Shown here piece by piece: positions 16,368 through 23,824 of a DNA stretch of 64,000 bases (position 1 is the stretch's first letter; each line of letters starts with the position of its first letter). Under the pieces are notes generated by a model. It worked only from the letters and a program-made list of their open reading frames with translations, did not search any database and was not told the DNA's origin. Source of the DNA: Streptomyces griseiscabiei. Lineage in GTDB: Bacteria; Actinomycetota; Actinomycetes; Streptomycetales; Streptomycetaceae. The DNA lies in assembly GCF_020010925.1 (NCBI RefSeq), contig NZ_JAGJBZ010000002.1, positions 1,302,001 through 1,366,000 on the forward strand. Direction: 5' to 3'. Both the position numbers and the translations under genes were made by a program.

Positions 16368-17204
16368 TCAGCTCAGCCGGGTCAGGACCGTGCGGCCGTG
16401 GGTGGTGAGGGCGAGATCGTCCTGCTCGTTTCCGCGGACGAGGGCCGTCACCGCCTCGATGGCACCGAAGGATTCGAGGAGGCGTTGCTCGGTGTCGTTG
16501 GGGCGGCGGCCGTATCCGGCGTAGAACGCCTCCCTGAGGCGGGGAGCCGCCTGCCAGCGGCGGAATTCGAGACGGGCGAAGTCCCGGATGCGGGCATCAC
16601 GGCGCATGTGTTCCAGGTCGTACACCCCGAAGGACTCGCCGATGTTCCAGTTCCGCGGCTGGTAGTCGAGGTGGCAGGCCGCGCTGTCCATGAGCGTGCC
16701 CGCCAGGACGTCCTGGTGGACGGCCAGCAGTCCGCGTTCGTCGGCGGAAATGAGGCCGGCCTCATCCGCCCGCTGGATCCAGCGGGCGAGGCGGTCTGCC
16801 AGGTCGGGGCCGACGGCTCCGGAGCGCGGGATGAGGGTGGCCTGGTGGAGCAGTCGCAGGATACGGCCCGCCTCGTGGTGGACCAGATCTTCCTCGGGCG
16901 ATCCCGGGGGGACGGTGTCGGCGGGCGTGCCGGACAGCGCGGTCACCAGGAACGTGTGCGTGCTGTCGTGATACCCGACCAGATCGGGCACATGCGCGTT
17001 GAGGTGCGGGGCCCAGGTCCGGTATGCATGGACCTCCTGGACATACCGGGCCCGGCCGCCGTGCTGCTTGGCGAAGTATCTGCGTCCCCGGCCGTCGGCC
17101 AGCAGGAGCAGGCGGGGCGGAAGGGACGGGTCCGGTATGACGCGGACGGCGCCGATGCGGTCACGGGCCAGGTCCAGGCGCGGATCGACGCGGGACGTGA
17201 TCAT
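16368..17204 (-). CDS. APH-fold kinase, paralogue of the one at 1654-2544
   Basis: 278 aa from ATG at 17204, overlapping the histidine-phosphatase stop by 4 bp (ATGA); longer upstream extensions lie inside that gene. ATP-lobe RRYFAKQHGG, catalytic loop CHLDYQPRNWNI (HxDxxxxN) and metal segment VYDLEHMRRD define the aminoglycoside/choline-kinase fold. It shares AKQHxG, a THTFLVTA strand, DYQPRNW and FYAGYGRRP with the kinase at 1654-2544, indicating duplication. In the operon it may phosphorylate a sugar or nucleoside hydroxyl, with the neighbouring phosphatase acting later. Substrate unknown. Confidence 0.83.
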   Translation of the reverse strand: MITSRVDPRLDLARDRIGAVRVIPDPSLPPRLLLLADGRGRRYFAKQHGGRARYVQEVHAYRTWAPHLNAHVPDLVGYHDSTHTFLVTALSGTPADTVPPGSPEEDLVHHEAGRILRLLHQATLIPRSGAVGPDLADRLARWIQRADEAGLISADERGLLAVHQDVLAGTLMDSAACHLDYQPRNWNIGESFGVYDLEHMRRDARIRDFARLEFRRWQAAPRLREAFYAGYGRRPNDTEQRLLESFGAIEAVTALVRGNEQDDLALTTHGRTVLTRLS

Positions 17205-17857
17205 GAGGTGGCCTCCTGCATGGGGAGGGCCTGGTGGGAGGTGTCGTTGTGCCGGTCGAGGATCCATCTCGTCTGGTCGAGCCGGTTGCGGTGGTGCTGC
17301 CAGCAGGTGACGGACGCGTGGGTGTGGGTGAAGCCTGCCGGGGAGCCGGGCGGGAGGCCCAGGAGCAGGGTGTGGGCGGCGATCACGGTCTCGCCGTGCG
17401 CGGCGAACAGGACGCGGTCGCCCTCGTGTTCGGCGATGAGCTGTGCCAGGTGGGCGCCGGCCCGTTCCAGGTATCCGTTCCAGGTGTCGGAGCCCAGCGC
17501 CCAGGGAGTGTCGGGGTGCGCGTGAGGCCCGCCGTCGGCGGCGGTCTTCACCTCGGCCCAGGGTTTGCCGTCGGCGTCGCCGTGGACGGGACCGTCGAGC
17601 CGTACGTCCGTGGTGAGCGGGACGCGAAGGGCCTGGCTGATGATCTCGCCGGTCTGGAGCAGGCGCAGGCGCGGCCCGGCGTACAGGGCGTCGAAGGGCT
17701 GGTGGCGGTGTTCGTTGGCGAGCCGCCGGGTGACCTGTTCCACCTGGGTGTAGCCGCGGTTGGTCAGTCCGGTGCAGGTCCGAGGTCCGCCCACCAGTCC
17801 GTCGGCGTTGCACTGTGCCTCGCCGTGGCGGACGAAGACGAGTTCGGTGGTGATCAT
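17201..17857 (-). CDS. Histidine phosphatase (phosphoglycerate-mutase-like)
   Basis: 218 aa from ATG at 17857; a TTG at 17863 would overlap the upstream stop and add two residues. The phosphate-accepting loop is VFVRHGEAQCN, with His in RHGE near residue 10. LYAGPRLRLLQTGEIISQAL carries the family Arg, and VLFAAHGETVIAA the second catalytic His. It removes phosphate from a small molecule or acts as a mutase; fosfomycin-like and cobalamin pathways use such enzymes, so a biosynthetic role is plausible. It is coupled to APH-like kinases on both sides, giving a kinase-phosphatase-kinase trio. Confidence 0.85.
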   Translation of the reverse strand: MITTELVFVRHGEAQCNADGLVGGPRTCTGLTNRGYTQVEQVTRRLANEHRHQPFDALYAGPRLRLLQTGEIISQALRVPLTTDVRLDGPVHGDADGKPWAEVKTAADGGPHAHPDTPWALGSDTWNGYLERAGAHLAQLIAEHEGDRVLFAAHGETVIAAHTLLLGLPPGSPAGFTHTHASVTCWQHHRNRLDQTRWILDRHNDTSHQALPMQEATS

Positions 17858-17859
17858 GT

Positions 17860-18618
17860 TCAACCTCGGAGTCTGGGGTAGGCGGGGGGCCAGCCGTAGC
17901 TGTAGCCGTTGCGCCCGATGTAGGGGGCGGTCAAAACGGCGTGCAGGGCGAGGAAGTCGTCGAGGCGAGGGCGGTCCGTGGAACCGAGGCGGATGTCGTG
18001 GTGCCCGGCGGCCTCGTTGTATGCGCTCAGCGCCGTGCCGATGGCGTCATCGGGGAGCGGTCCGTACGTCAGCAGCAGCGTCGCGATCAGCTTCGCGAGG
18101 TCGTACGCCATCGGCGCGAGCGTGAGGTCGTCGGTGTCGACGGTCACGACGGCCCCGGCAGGAGTGATGAGGAAGTTGCGGGGGTTGCTGTCCTTGTAGA
18201 AGGAGACGGGCCCCTCCGCCGTCTTCTCCAACAGCGCCAACACCGCGTACAGGGCGGCCTTGTTGGGTAAGTAGCCCTGCTCCAGGCGGCGTTGGAGCGC
18301 GACTCGGCGGGGGCCGAGGTAGTCGGCGAAGGCAGTGCCGTCCTGGAAGCGGTGCGGTGTGGCCAGATCGGCGGCCTGAAGGTCGCTGGCCCAGGCGCCG
18401 CCGTGGGCATGGCCCAGCAGCGTGGCCAGCGCGGTCAGGTCCTCGGGCTGGACTGGGCGTCCTTCGATCCACCGGTACGTCAGGCTGGCATGCCTGATCA
18501 CCACGAACGCCGGCAGTCGCATGGGGTGCGCGTGCTCGGTGAGCCACCAGTGGTGACGGACGGCTGCGGAGACCTGATCGGGTGTCTCGTAGAACTTGGT
18601 GAAGTGGGCGCTCGTCAT
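17860..18618 (-). CDS. APH-like phosphotransferase with a TTA codon
   Basis: 252 aa from ATG at 18618, overlapping the methyltransferase stop by 4 bp. SFYKDSNPRNFLI matches the APH catalytic loop with Lys-Asp in place of His-x-Asp (D..N retained), and TVDTDDLTLAPMAYDLAKL matches the metal-binding segment. The N-terminal region (FVVIRHASLTYRWIEGRPV) is short for an ATP lobe, so activity is less certain than for the other three kinases. Codon 117 is TTA, implying bldA-dependent translation inside the operon. The stop lies 2 bp before the phosphatase ATG. Confidence 0.75.
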   Translation of the reverse strand: MTSAHFTKFYETPDQVSAAVRHHWWLTEHAHPMRLPAFVVIRHASLTYRWIEGRPVQPEDLTALATLLGHAHGGAWASDLQAADLATPHRFQDGTAFADYLGPRRVALQRRLEQGYLPNKAALYAVLALLEKTAEGPVSFYKDSNPRNFLITPAGAVVTVDTDDLTLAPMAYDLAKLIATLLLTYGPLPDDAIGTALSAYNEAAGHHDIRLGSTDRPRLDDFLALHAVLTAPYIGRNGYSYGWPPAYPRLRG

Positions 18619-19460
18619 GATCGGCCCTCCGGGGGCCGGGCCACGACGAACGTGATGACGGACCGGGCGGTCAGCGGCTGGTCCGGCACGAACTCGTGCA
18701 GTACGGCGGCCAGGGCGCCCGGCTGGCCGTACAGCCCCGGGGCGAGGTCGTACTTCGGGTTGGTGGCCAGGTATTCGGCGATGTGGTCGTGGCCGTCGAA
18801 GGTGAAGACGTGTTCCTCGTTCTCGACGGTCACGACGTCGAGCGATGTCGCGGCCAGCGCGGCGAGGTTGCCGCTGTGCGCCGAGACGTACAGGCTCTCG
18901 TGCTGCTCGGCGAGAGGGTCGAGGCCCGCGGTGGCGGCCAGCTGGTCCAGCTCCCGGTAGCTGTCGAGGCTCTTGGTGACCAGCACGGCTAGCCCGCCGG
19001 GGGCGAGGACGCGGTTGATCTCCGCGACGACCGCCTGCGGGCGCGTTGAGTGGTACAGGCAGAACGCGGCCACCGCCAGGTCGCACGAGGCTGTGGGCAG
19101 GGGCAGTTGGTGGAAGTCGCCCTGGAGGAAGCTCACCTGCACGCCCGGCAGATGGCGGGTCCGCTCGCGGGCCTGGTCGATCAGGGCCGGGGCCGCGTCG
19201 AATCCCACGACCCGCTCCGGGTTCAGCAGGCTGGCCAGCATCGCGCTGCTCGTGCCGCGACCGCAGCCGATGTCCAGGACGACACCGAGACGGTCCGCTC
19301 GCGCGTGGTGCGCCCACACCAGCTCGACGATCGTGTCCGGCACGGGTCGGCCTGCGGTCTTGGCCCGCATCAGGGCGTTGGACCGGCCGGCGAGGCGAGA
19401 CGGATCGCCGTAGAGGTCCGCCTGCCGCACGGGGTCGAGGAAGGGATTGACCTCGGTCAT
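18615..19460 (-). CDS. Class I SAM-dependent methyltransferase
   Basis: 281 aa. Motif I is VVLDIGCGRGTSSAM at about residues 60-74, motif II VVGFDAAPALIDQARERT, then LPLPTASCDLAVAAFCLYHS and the motif INRVLAPGGLAVLVTKSLDS; this is a UbiE/Methyltransf_11-type fold. It methylates a small molecule using S-adenosylmethionine; the adenosylhomocysteinase-like gene downstream would match the need to clear the by-product. It overlaps the next gene by 4 bp and is separated from the P-loop kinase by 31 bp. The methyl acceptor is unknown. Confidence 0.87.
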   Translation of the reverse strand: MTEVNPFLDPVRQADLYGDPSRLAGRSNALMRAKTAGRPVPDTIVELVWAHHARADRLGVVLDIGCGRGTSSAMLASLLNPERVVGFDAAPALIDQARERTRHLPGVQVSFLQGDFHQLPLPTASCDLAVAAFCLYHSTRPQAVVAEINRVLAPGGLAVLVTKSLDSYRELDQLAATAGLDPLAEQHESLYVSAHSGNLAALAATSLDVVTVENEEHVFTFDGHDHIAEYLATNPKYDLAPGLYGQPGALAAVLHEFVPDQPLTARSVITFVVARPPEGRS

Positions 19461-19491
19461 GCCGCGCCCTCCCCTCGCGGGCGCGGATGGC

Positions 19492-20004
19492 TCAGCTGTG
19501 CTGGGCGGCCACCTGTTGCAGCCAGCGGCGCGTCTGTCGCCGGTTGGCCAGCAGCACGAGGTCGGATCGGCTGGAGGCGAACTCGTCGATCTTGGCCATG
19601 ACGCGCGGGCGCATCTTGCGGCGGTACGTCGCCACGTACTTGATCACGCCCCAGTGGATCCGGTTGTGCACCCCGTTGCCCTTGTGCCCGGCCCCGTGCC
19701 GCAGCTGCCGGGAGAAGATCCCGTACAGCGCGGAGATCGTGGACACGTCCATGAGGACCACGGTGTCGCAGGACTCCAGCCGGATCTGGAGCGTCGAGTT
19801 GTAGTTGCCGTCGATCACCCACCGCGGTTCGGCAACGAGCTCCCGCTGCAGCTCGGCGAACTTGTCCATCGGCAACGCGTTCCAGTCGTCGTCGTAGAAC
19901 GCGGCGTCCAGATGCGTCACCGGGGCGTCGAGGATCTTCCCCAGCTCGCGGGCCAGGTACGACTTGCCGCTGCCTCCGCAGCCGACAATGGCAACCTTCA
20001 TCAT
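19492..20004 (-). CDS. P-loop nucleotide/small-molecule kinase, adenylate-kinase-like
   Basis: 170 aa from ATG at 20004 (ATGATGAAG; 20001 is equivalent). The Walker A is VAIVGCGGSGKSYLARELG at residues about 4-22, followed by VTHLDAAFYDDDWNALPMDK and RWVIDGNYNSTL, then a C-terminal Arg-rich lid region (RRKMRPRVMAKIDEF). This resembles the FlaR/topology-modulation and shikimate/adenylate kinase-like families, which phosphorylate small molecules and in some phages nucleobase hydroxymethyl groups. The 96-bp gap upstream is the largest in the operon and may hold an internal promoter. Substrate not known. Confidence 0.8.
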   Translation of the reverse strand: MMKVAIVGCGGSGKSYLARELGKILDAPVTHLDAAFYDDDWNALPMDKFAELQRELVAEPRWVIDGNYNSTLQIRLESCDTVVLMDVSTISALYGIFSRQLRHGAGHKGNGVHNRIHWGVIKYVATYRRKMRPRVMAKIDEFASSRSDLVLLANRRQTRRWLQQVAAQHS

Positions 20005-20100
20005 GGTGCTCCAGCTTAGAGTCGCTTGCGTGCCCGGGCGGACCGGCCGCCGGGACACATCCGGATGATCCAGGCAGGCCGGCCTGGAAGGTCTGTCGCA

Positions 20101-21150
20101 TCAGGCCGCTCCTCGCTCGTCCGCGCCACAAACGAGCGTGGCCAGCACGCTCTCCAGGGCGTCGACCTGCCGGCTCAGGCGGAACAGGTCCAGGCGGTCC
20201 AGACAGGCCCGTATCAGGTCCGCGTGCTGCTGGCTCCCGGCGATCTTCCGGAGATGGGCAAGCCGTTCGATCACCTCGTGACCGGAGGCCACGATCAGCT
20301 CGGCGGGCACGAACTCCTCGACGTGGCGGATGTCGGCCGGCGCCAGCGGCAGGCAGCCGGCGAGCACCGCCTCGAAGATCCGTTGGGTCATCTGCCCGAC
20401 CGCGGCATACCGCTCGGGCAGCATGAGAACGGTGGCCAGGGACCTGCCATACAGTGCGTGAGCCTGCTGGAACGGGACCCGTCCGAGGAAGCGGACATGC
20501 GGCCAACGGTCGGTCCGGGCCCACTTGCCGCCGACGAGGTGCGCCACGTGTGCGGCGGCAGGGGCGAAGTAGCGATCGAAGTGGGCGTCGCGGTCGTACT
20601 GGTTGCCGACGTAGCCGAGCACCAGGTCACGCGGCTGCGCGGTGAGTGCGACGGGGTCGGCTTGGGCCAGGAGCTGGTCGTCGACGGGGAAGAGCAGGCG
20701 GTGGGCGCCCGGTGAGGGTTCGAGGGCCGCTTCACATACCGCGGTCTGCAGGGTGCCGCGCCAGATGCTCTCGTGCCGCAGTGTGCGGTCCTTGTCCCAG
20801 ATCACGGTTGGCGCGCCGCGCCGCGCGGTGTAGTGGGTGATGAGTTCGGCCTGGCGGTGCAGGTCACAGGTGTGGCCCTCGGTGCCGCACGGGGTCGTGT
20901 TGCGTCCGTCGATCGCCCAGCGCCATTCGAGGAACAGCGCATCGATCTTCGGGATGCCGGTGTCGAAGGCGTAGGTGCCGCCGAGGTCGTCGTCGGCTTC
21001 CAACAGGTCGCGGTTGGCCTGGAGGAAGACGATCTCGTGCCCGCGGGCGATGAGGGCGTCGATGAACGGGCGGCGGTGGCTGCGGCCCCCGTCCGGGGTG
21101 TTGGTGATGCCGTTGCCGAGGAAGCCCCAGAAGCTGTATCCGATCTTCAT
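20101..21150 (-). CDS. Glycosyltransferase-like protein (GT-B/CgeB-like)
   Basis: 349 aa from ATG at 21150, overlapping the carbamoyltransferase stop by 4 bp. It begins MKIGYSFWGFLGNGITNTPD, a Rossmann-like strand and glycine loop, then DALIARGHEIVFLQANRDLL. The C-terminal half has VLGYVGNQYDRD, a WPHVRFLGRVPFQQAHALYG segment and MTQRIFEAVLAGCLPLAP, the arrangement of donor-binding domains in GT-B enzymes such as CgeB-like proteins, including a CLPLxP loop. It probably transfers a nucleotide-activated sugar. A spore-surface role is known for CgeB in Bacillus but cannot be assumed here. Confidence 0.72.
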   Translation of the reverse strand: MKIGYSFWGFLGNGITNTPDGGRSHRRPFIDALIARGHEIVFLQANRDLLEADDDLGGTYAFDTGIPKIDALFLEWRWAIDGRNTTPCGTEGHTCDLHRQAELITHYTARRGAPTVIWDKDRTLRHESIWRGTLQTAVCEAALEPSPGAHRLLFPVDDQLLAQADPVALTAQPRDLVLGYVGNQYDRDAHFDRYFAPAAAHVAHLVGGKWARTDRWPHVRFLGRVPFQQAHALYGRSLATVLMLPERYAAVGQMTQRIFEAVLAGCLPLAPADIRHVEEFVPAELIVASGHEVIERLAHLRKIAGSQQHADLIRACLDRLDLFRLSRQVDALESVLATLVCGADERGAA

Positions 21151-22865
21151 TTGGTGATCCACCGGTCTTCCAGCAGCAGAGCGTCGAGGCCGGAGTCGGC
21201 CAGGCAATCCAGGGCCATGGCCGGTGTCCCGCAGATGGGCTTGCCCTTGACGTTGAGCGAGGTGTTGATGAGGACCGGGACTCCGGTGCGGCGGGCGAAG
21301 GCGGTCAGGACCGCGTGCATGAACGGGTTCTGTGCGGCAGTGACGGTCTGCAGGCGGGAGGTGCCGTTGGCGTGGATGATGGCCGGCACCCGCTCGCGTG
21401 CGGTCTCCGTCACGCCGGAGGCCATGGACATGTAGGGCGCCTCTTGTCTGAGCGTGAAGAACTCCCGGGCGCGCTCGGCCAGGACCATGGGAGCGAAGGG
21501 CCGGAAGTGCTCGCGGTATTTCACGGTGGCGTTGAGTCGTTCCACGACGCCGGATTCCAGGGGCGACGCGAGGATCGAGCGGTTTCCCAGGGCGCGGGGT
21601 CCGGCTTCCACCCGGCCTTGGAACAGGCCAGCGATCACGCCGTGGGCGAGCTGGTCGGCGAGGAACTCGGCGGTCTCGATGCCCAGCATTTTCTGCTGCA
21701 GCCCGGGCCACGGGGTGAGGTCGAGGGTGAGGTCGTGGAAGGACGGACCGAGGTAGCAGGCGCGGGCGACGCCCGAGACGGGGCGTCGGCTTCCCGCGCC
21801 CATGTGCAGGGCGACCGCGGCGCCGAGCGCGGTGCCGGCATCACCCGGGGCGGGGGGCACGAAGACCTCGTCGAAGATGCCAGCCTCGATGATGCGCCCG
21901 ATGCTCACGCAGTTCGTGGCGACTCCGCCGCCGACGCACAGGCGGCGAGAGCCGGTGATCATTCTGGCTCGCCGGGCCAGGTGCAGCATGACCTGCTCGG
22001 TGCGCTCCTGGAGCGCCGCGGCCAGGTCCTGGTGGACGTCCACGAGCGGCTCGTCCGAGTGTCGCGCGGGGCATGTCTCGGAGGTGAAGCGACGTGAGGT
22101 CCGGGGGTAGCCGGAGGACAGCGTGCGCGGGGGGAAGTAGGCCGGGTCGACGAAGAAGCCGGCCGCCGTGGTGCGGACGGCGCGCGCGAACAGGTGCCGG
22201 AACCGCTTGGGATCGCCGAGAGCGGCGAGGGCCATCACGGTGCCTTCCTCGTCCCCGCGGCGCCACCCCAGGTGTTCGGTGACTGCGCCGTACACGTAGC
22301 CCAACGACGCCGGGTCGTGGAGTGCCTCGACGATGCGGGTGCGCGGTCGCAGCGCTTCGTGACCGTGGCCGATGGTGGTGGTCTGCCGTTCGCCGAGGCT
22401 GTCGACGACGAGCACTGCGGATTCGGCCCACCCCGACGCGGCGAAGGCGGCCATCTGATGGGCCCGGTGGTGCTGGACCGGTGTGACGCGGGCGGAGGGG
22501 AACAGCCGGCCGAGGGTGCGGACGCGGTGCTGGGTGCGCAAGGCCACCTTGGCGAAGCCGTGGGCCCTGGGTAGCGCCCGCTCGCGTGTCGTCGCCGACA
22601 GGGTCAGGCGCAGTGCGGCCGGGGACTCGACGAGGTAGCGGGCGGGCTGGAAGTTGTAGGCGACCGCGTCGACATCGCCGGCGGTGATCCCGGCCTCCTT
22701 CAGCAGCCATTCGACCGCCTGGCGTGGATATGCCTTGGTGTGCTTGGCCTCGGACAGCCGCTCTTCCTCGACGAATCCGATCAGGTCCCCGTCGACCAGC
22801 AGCGCGGCGGCCGAGTCGTGGGTGTAGGAGCACAGGCCGAGAATGACGGACGGAATGTGGTCCAT
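21147..22865 (-). CDS. O-carbamoyltransferase, NodU/CmcH/TobZ family
   Basis: 572 aa from ATG at 22865, 8 bp after the TS-like stop. The N-terminus ILGLCSYTHDSAAALLVDG with GFVEEERLSEAKHTKAYP is diagnostic, as is the metal-binding VQHHRAHQMAAF. GDEEGTVMALAALG and CVGGGVATNCV come from the Kae1-like ATPase domain. The C-terminal half has GRVEAGPRALGNRSIL and KYREHFRPFAP. These enzymes use carbamoyl phosphate and ATP, through carbamoyl-AMP, to carbamoylate a hydroxyl of a sugar or antibiotic; viral relatives act on hydroxymethylcytosine. Length is normal and the key His residues are present. The acceptor is inferred to be a product of the neighbouring enzymes. Confidence 0.9.
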   Translation of the reverse strand: MDHIPSVILGLCSYTHDSAAALLVDGDLIGFVEEERLSEAKHTKAYPRQAVEWLLKEAGITAGDVDAVAYNFQPARYLVESPAALRLTLSATTRERALPRAHGFAKVALRTQHRVRTLGRLFPSARVTPVQHHRAHQMAAFAASGWAESAVLVVDSLGERQTTTIGHGHEALRPRTRIVEALHDPASLGYVYGAVTEHLGWRRGDEEGTVMALAALGDPKRFRHLFARAVRTTAAGFFVDPAYFPPRTLSSGYPRTSRRFTSETCPARHSDEPLVDVHQDLAAALQERTEQVMLHLARRARMITGSRRLCVGGGVATNCVSIGRIIEAGIFDEVFVPPAPGDAGTALGAAVALHMGAGSRRPVSGVARACYLGPSFHDLTLDLTPWPGLQQKMLGIETAEFLADQLAHGVIAGLFQGRVEAGPRALGNRSILASPLESGVVERLNATVKYREHFRPFAPMVLAERAREFFTLRQEAPYMSMASGVTETARERVPAIIHANGTSRLQTVTAAQNPFMHAVLTAFARRTGVPVLINTSLNVKGKPICGTPAMALDCLADSGLDALLLEDRWITK

Positions 22866-22873
22866 GGCGGCCG

Positions 22874-23824
22874 TCACCTGACCCCTGCCACAGTGCGGGC
22901 GGACGCGGCGCGGCGGTTCAGCTCGCTGTACCAGGACGCCAGCGCCGGGCCGAGTGGGCCGTTGATCCGGTGGGCCCGTTGCCGTGCCGGATCGCGAAGG
23001 TTGTCCTTCCACAGCCGGTAGCTGTGCATCGTTTCGGTCATGGCGTCCCAGCCCGGATGTCCCGTCAGTTCCCCGGCCTGGACGTGCCGGAGTAGCTCGT
23101 CGAAGCCGTCCCACGGGGTGCGGAGGTCGGGCATGATCTCGCTCGCGCTGAGCGAGGTGAGGTGCGCGGCCTGGTCGAGATGGTGCTCGTAGATGTGCAA
23201 GGACCCCACGTGGTGGTGGAAGTCGCCGAGCTCGGCACCGAGCCACCCGGCAACCAGCTCGTGCAGGACTGTGTAGAAGAACAGGTCGTACGGCAGGCCG
23301 ATCCACACGTCCTGGCCGCGCATGGTGGTCGTCATGTGGAGGCGGCCGGCGCGCAGGTGGAAGGCGAAGCCGAGCGTGCAGGGCACGTCCTTGTGCCCGG
23401 CGGCGTCCAGGGCCGGGTCGTACAGCTGTATCAGGGCCCTGCGGGAGTCGGCGTCCTCTGTGAGGATTTCGACGACGCGGCGCAACTGGTCAACCTTCCC
23501 AGCCCAGTTCCGCATCCGTGGCCCGTACGCGCCTCGCAGTACGCCGTCATCGGCGTACTGCCTCAACCGGGCGTTGTAATCAAAGATCCAGTCGGCGTCC
23601 GAGCCGGAGAGGTGCCAGACGGTCTCGGCTACCGCGAACGCCGGATTGAGGATCCGCGCCGGCGGTGCGGACAGCAGCCTGGCTCGGGGCTGGGTCAGCA
23701 GCATGTGGACGTCGAGGACCTCGCGGGTCGCCATGCTGCGGGGCGCGACCTTCTCGCCGCTCTTCGCCAGGGTGACGGCCCCGGCGAAGAGTTCGGCGAC
23801 GCTGTCGCCGGTCAACTGGGTCAT
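22874..23824 (-). CDS. Thymidylate-synthase-fold enzyme, likely cytidylate 5-hydroxymethylase
   Basis: 316 aa, ATG at 23824 overlapping the GT stop by 4 bp. ThyA landmarks keep exact spacing from the catalytic Cys: DVPCTLGF has C149 (E. coli C146), TMRGQDVWIGLPYD has R169 and D172 (R166, D169), and LHIYEHHLDQ has H210 and Y212 (H207, Y209). The position of ThyA Asn177, 31 residues after Cys, is Asp180 here. That Asn selects uracil; Asp occurs in T4 dCMP hydroxymethylase, and the Asn-to-Asp mutant of Lactobacillus casei TS accepts dCMP. So this enzyme probably hydroxymethylates or methylates CMP or dCMP at C5 using methylene-tetrahydrofolate. It is unlikely to be the housekeeping TS. Confidence 0.85.
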   Translation of the reverse strand: MTQLTGDSVAELFAGAVTLAKSGEKVAPRSMATREVLDVHMLLTQPRARLLSAPPARILNPAFAVAETVWHLSGSDADWIFDYNARLRQYADDGVLRGAYGPRMRNWAGKVDQLRRVVEILTEDADSRRALIQLYDPALDAAGHKDVPCTLGFAFHLRAGRLHMTTTMRGQDVWIGLPYDLFFYTVLHELVAGWLGAELGDFHHHVGSLHIYEHHLDQAAHLTSLSASEIMPDLRTPWDGFDELLRHVQAGELTGHPGWDAMTETMHSYRLWKDNLRDPARQRAHRINGPLGPALASWYSELNRRAASARTVAGVR

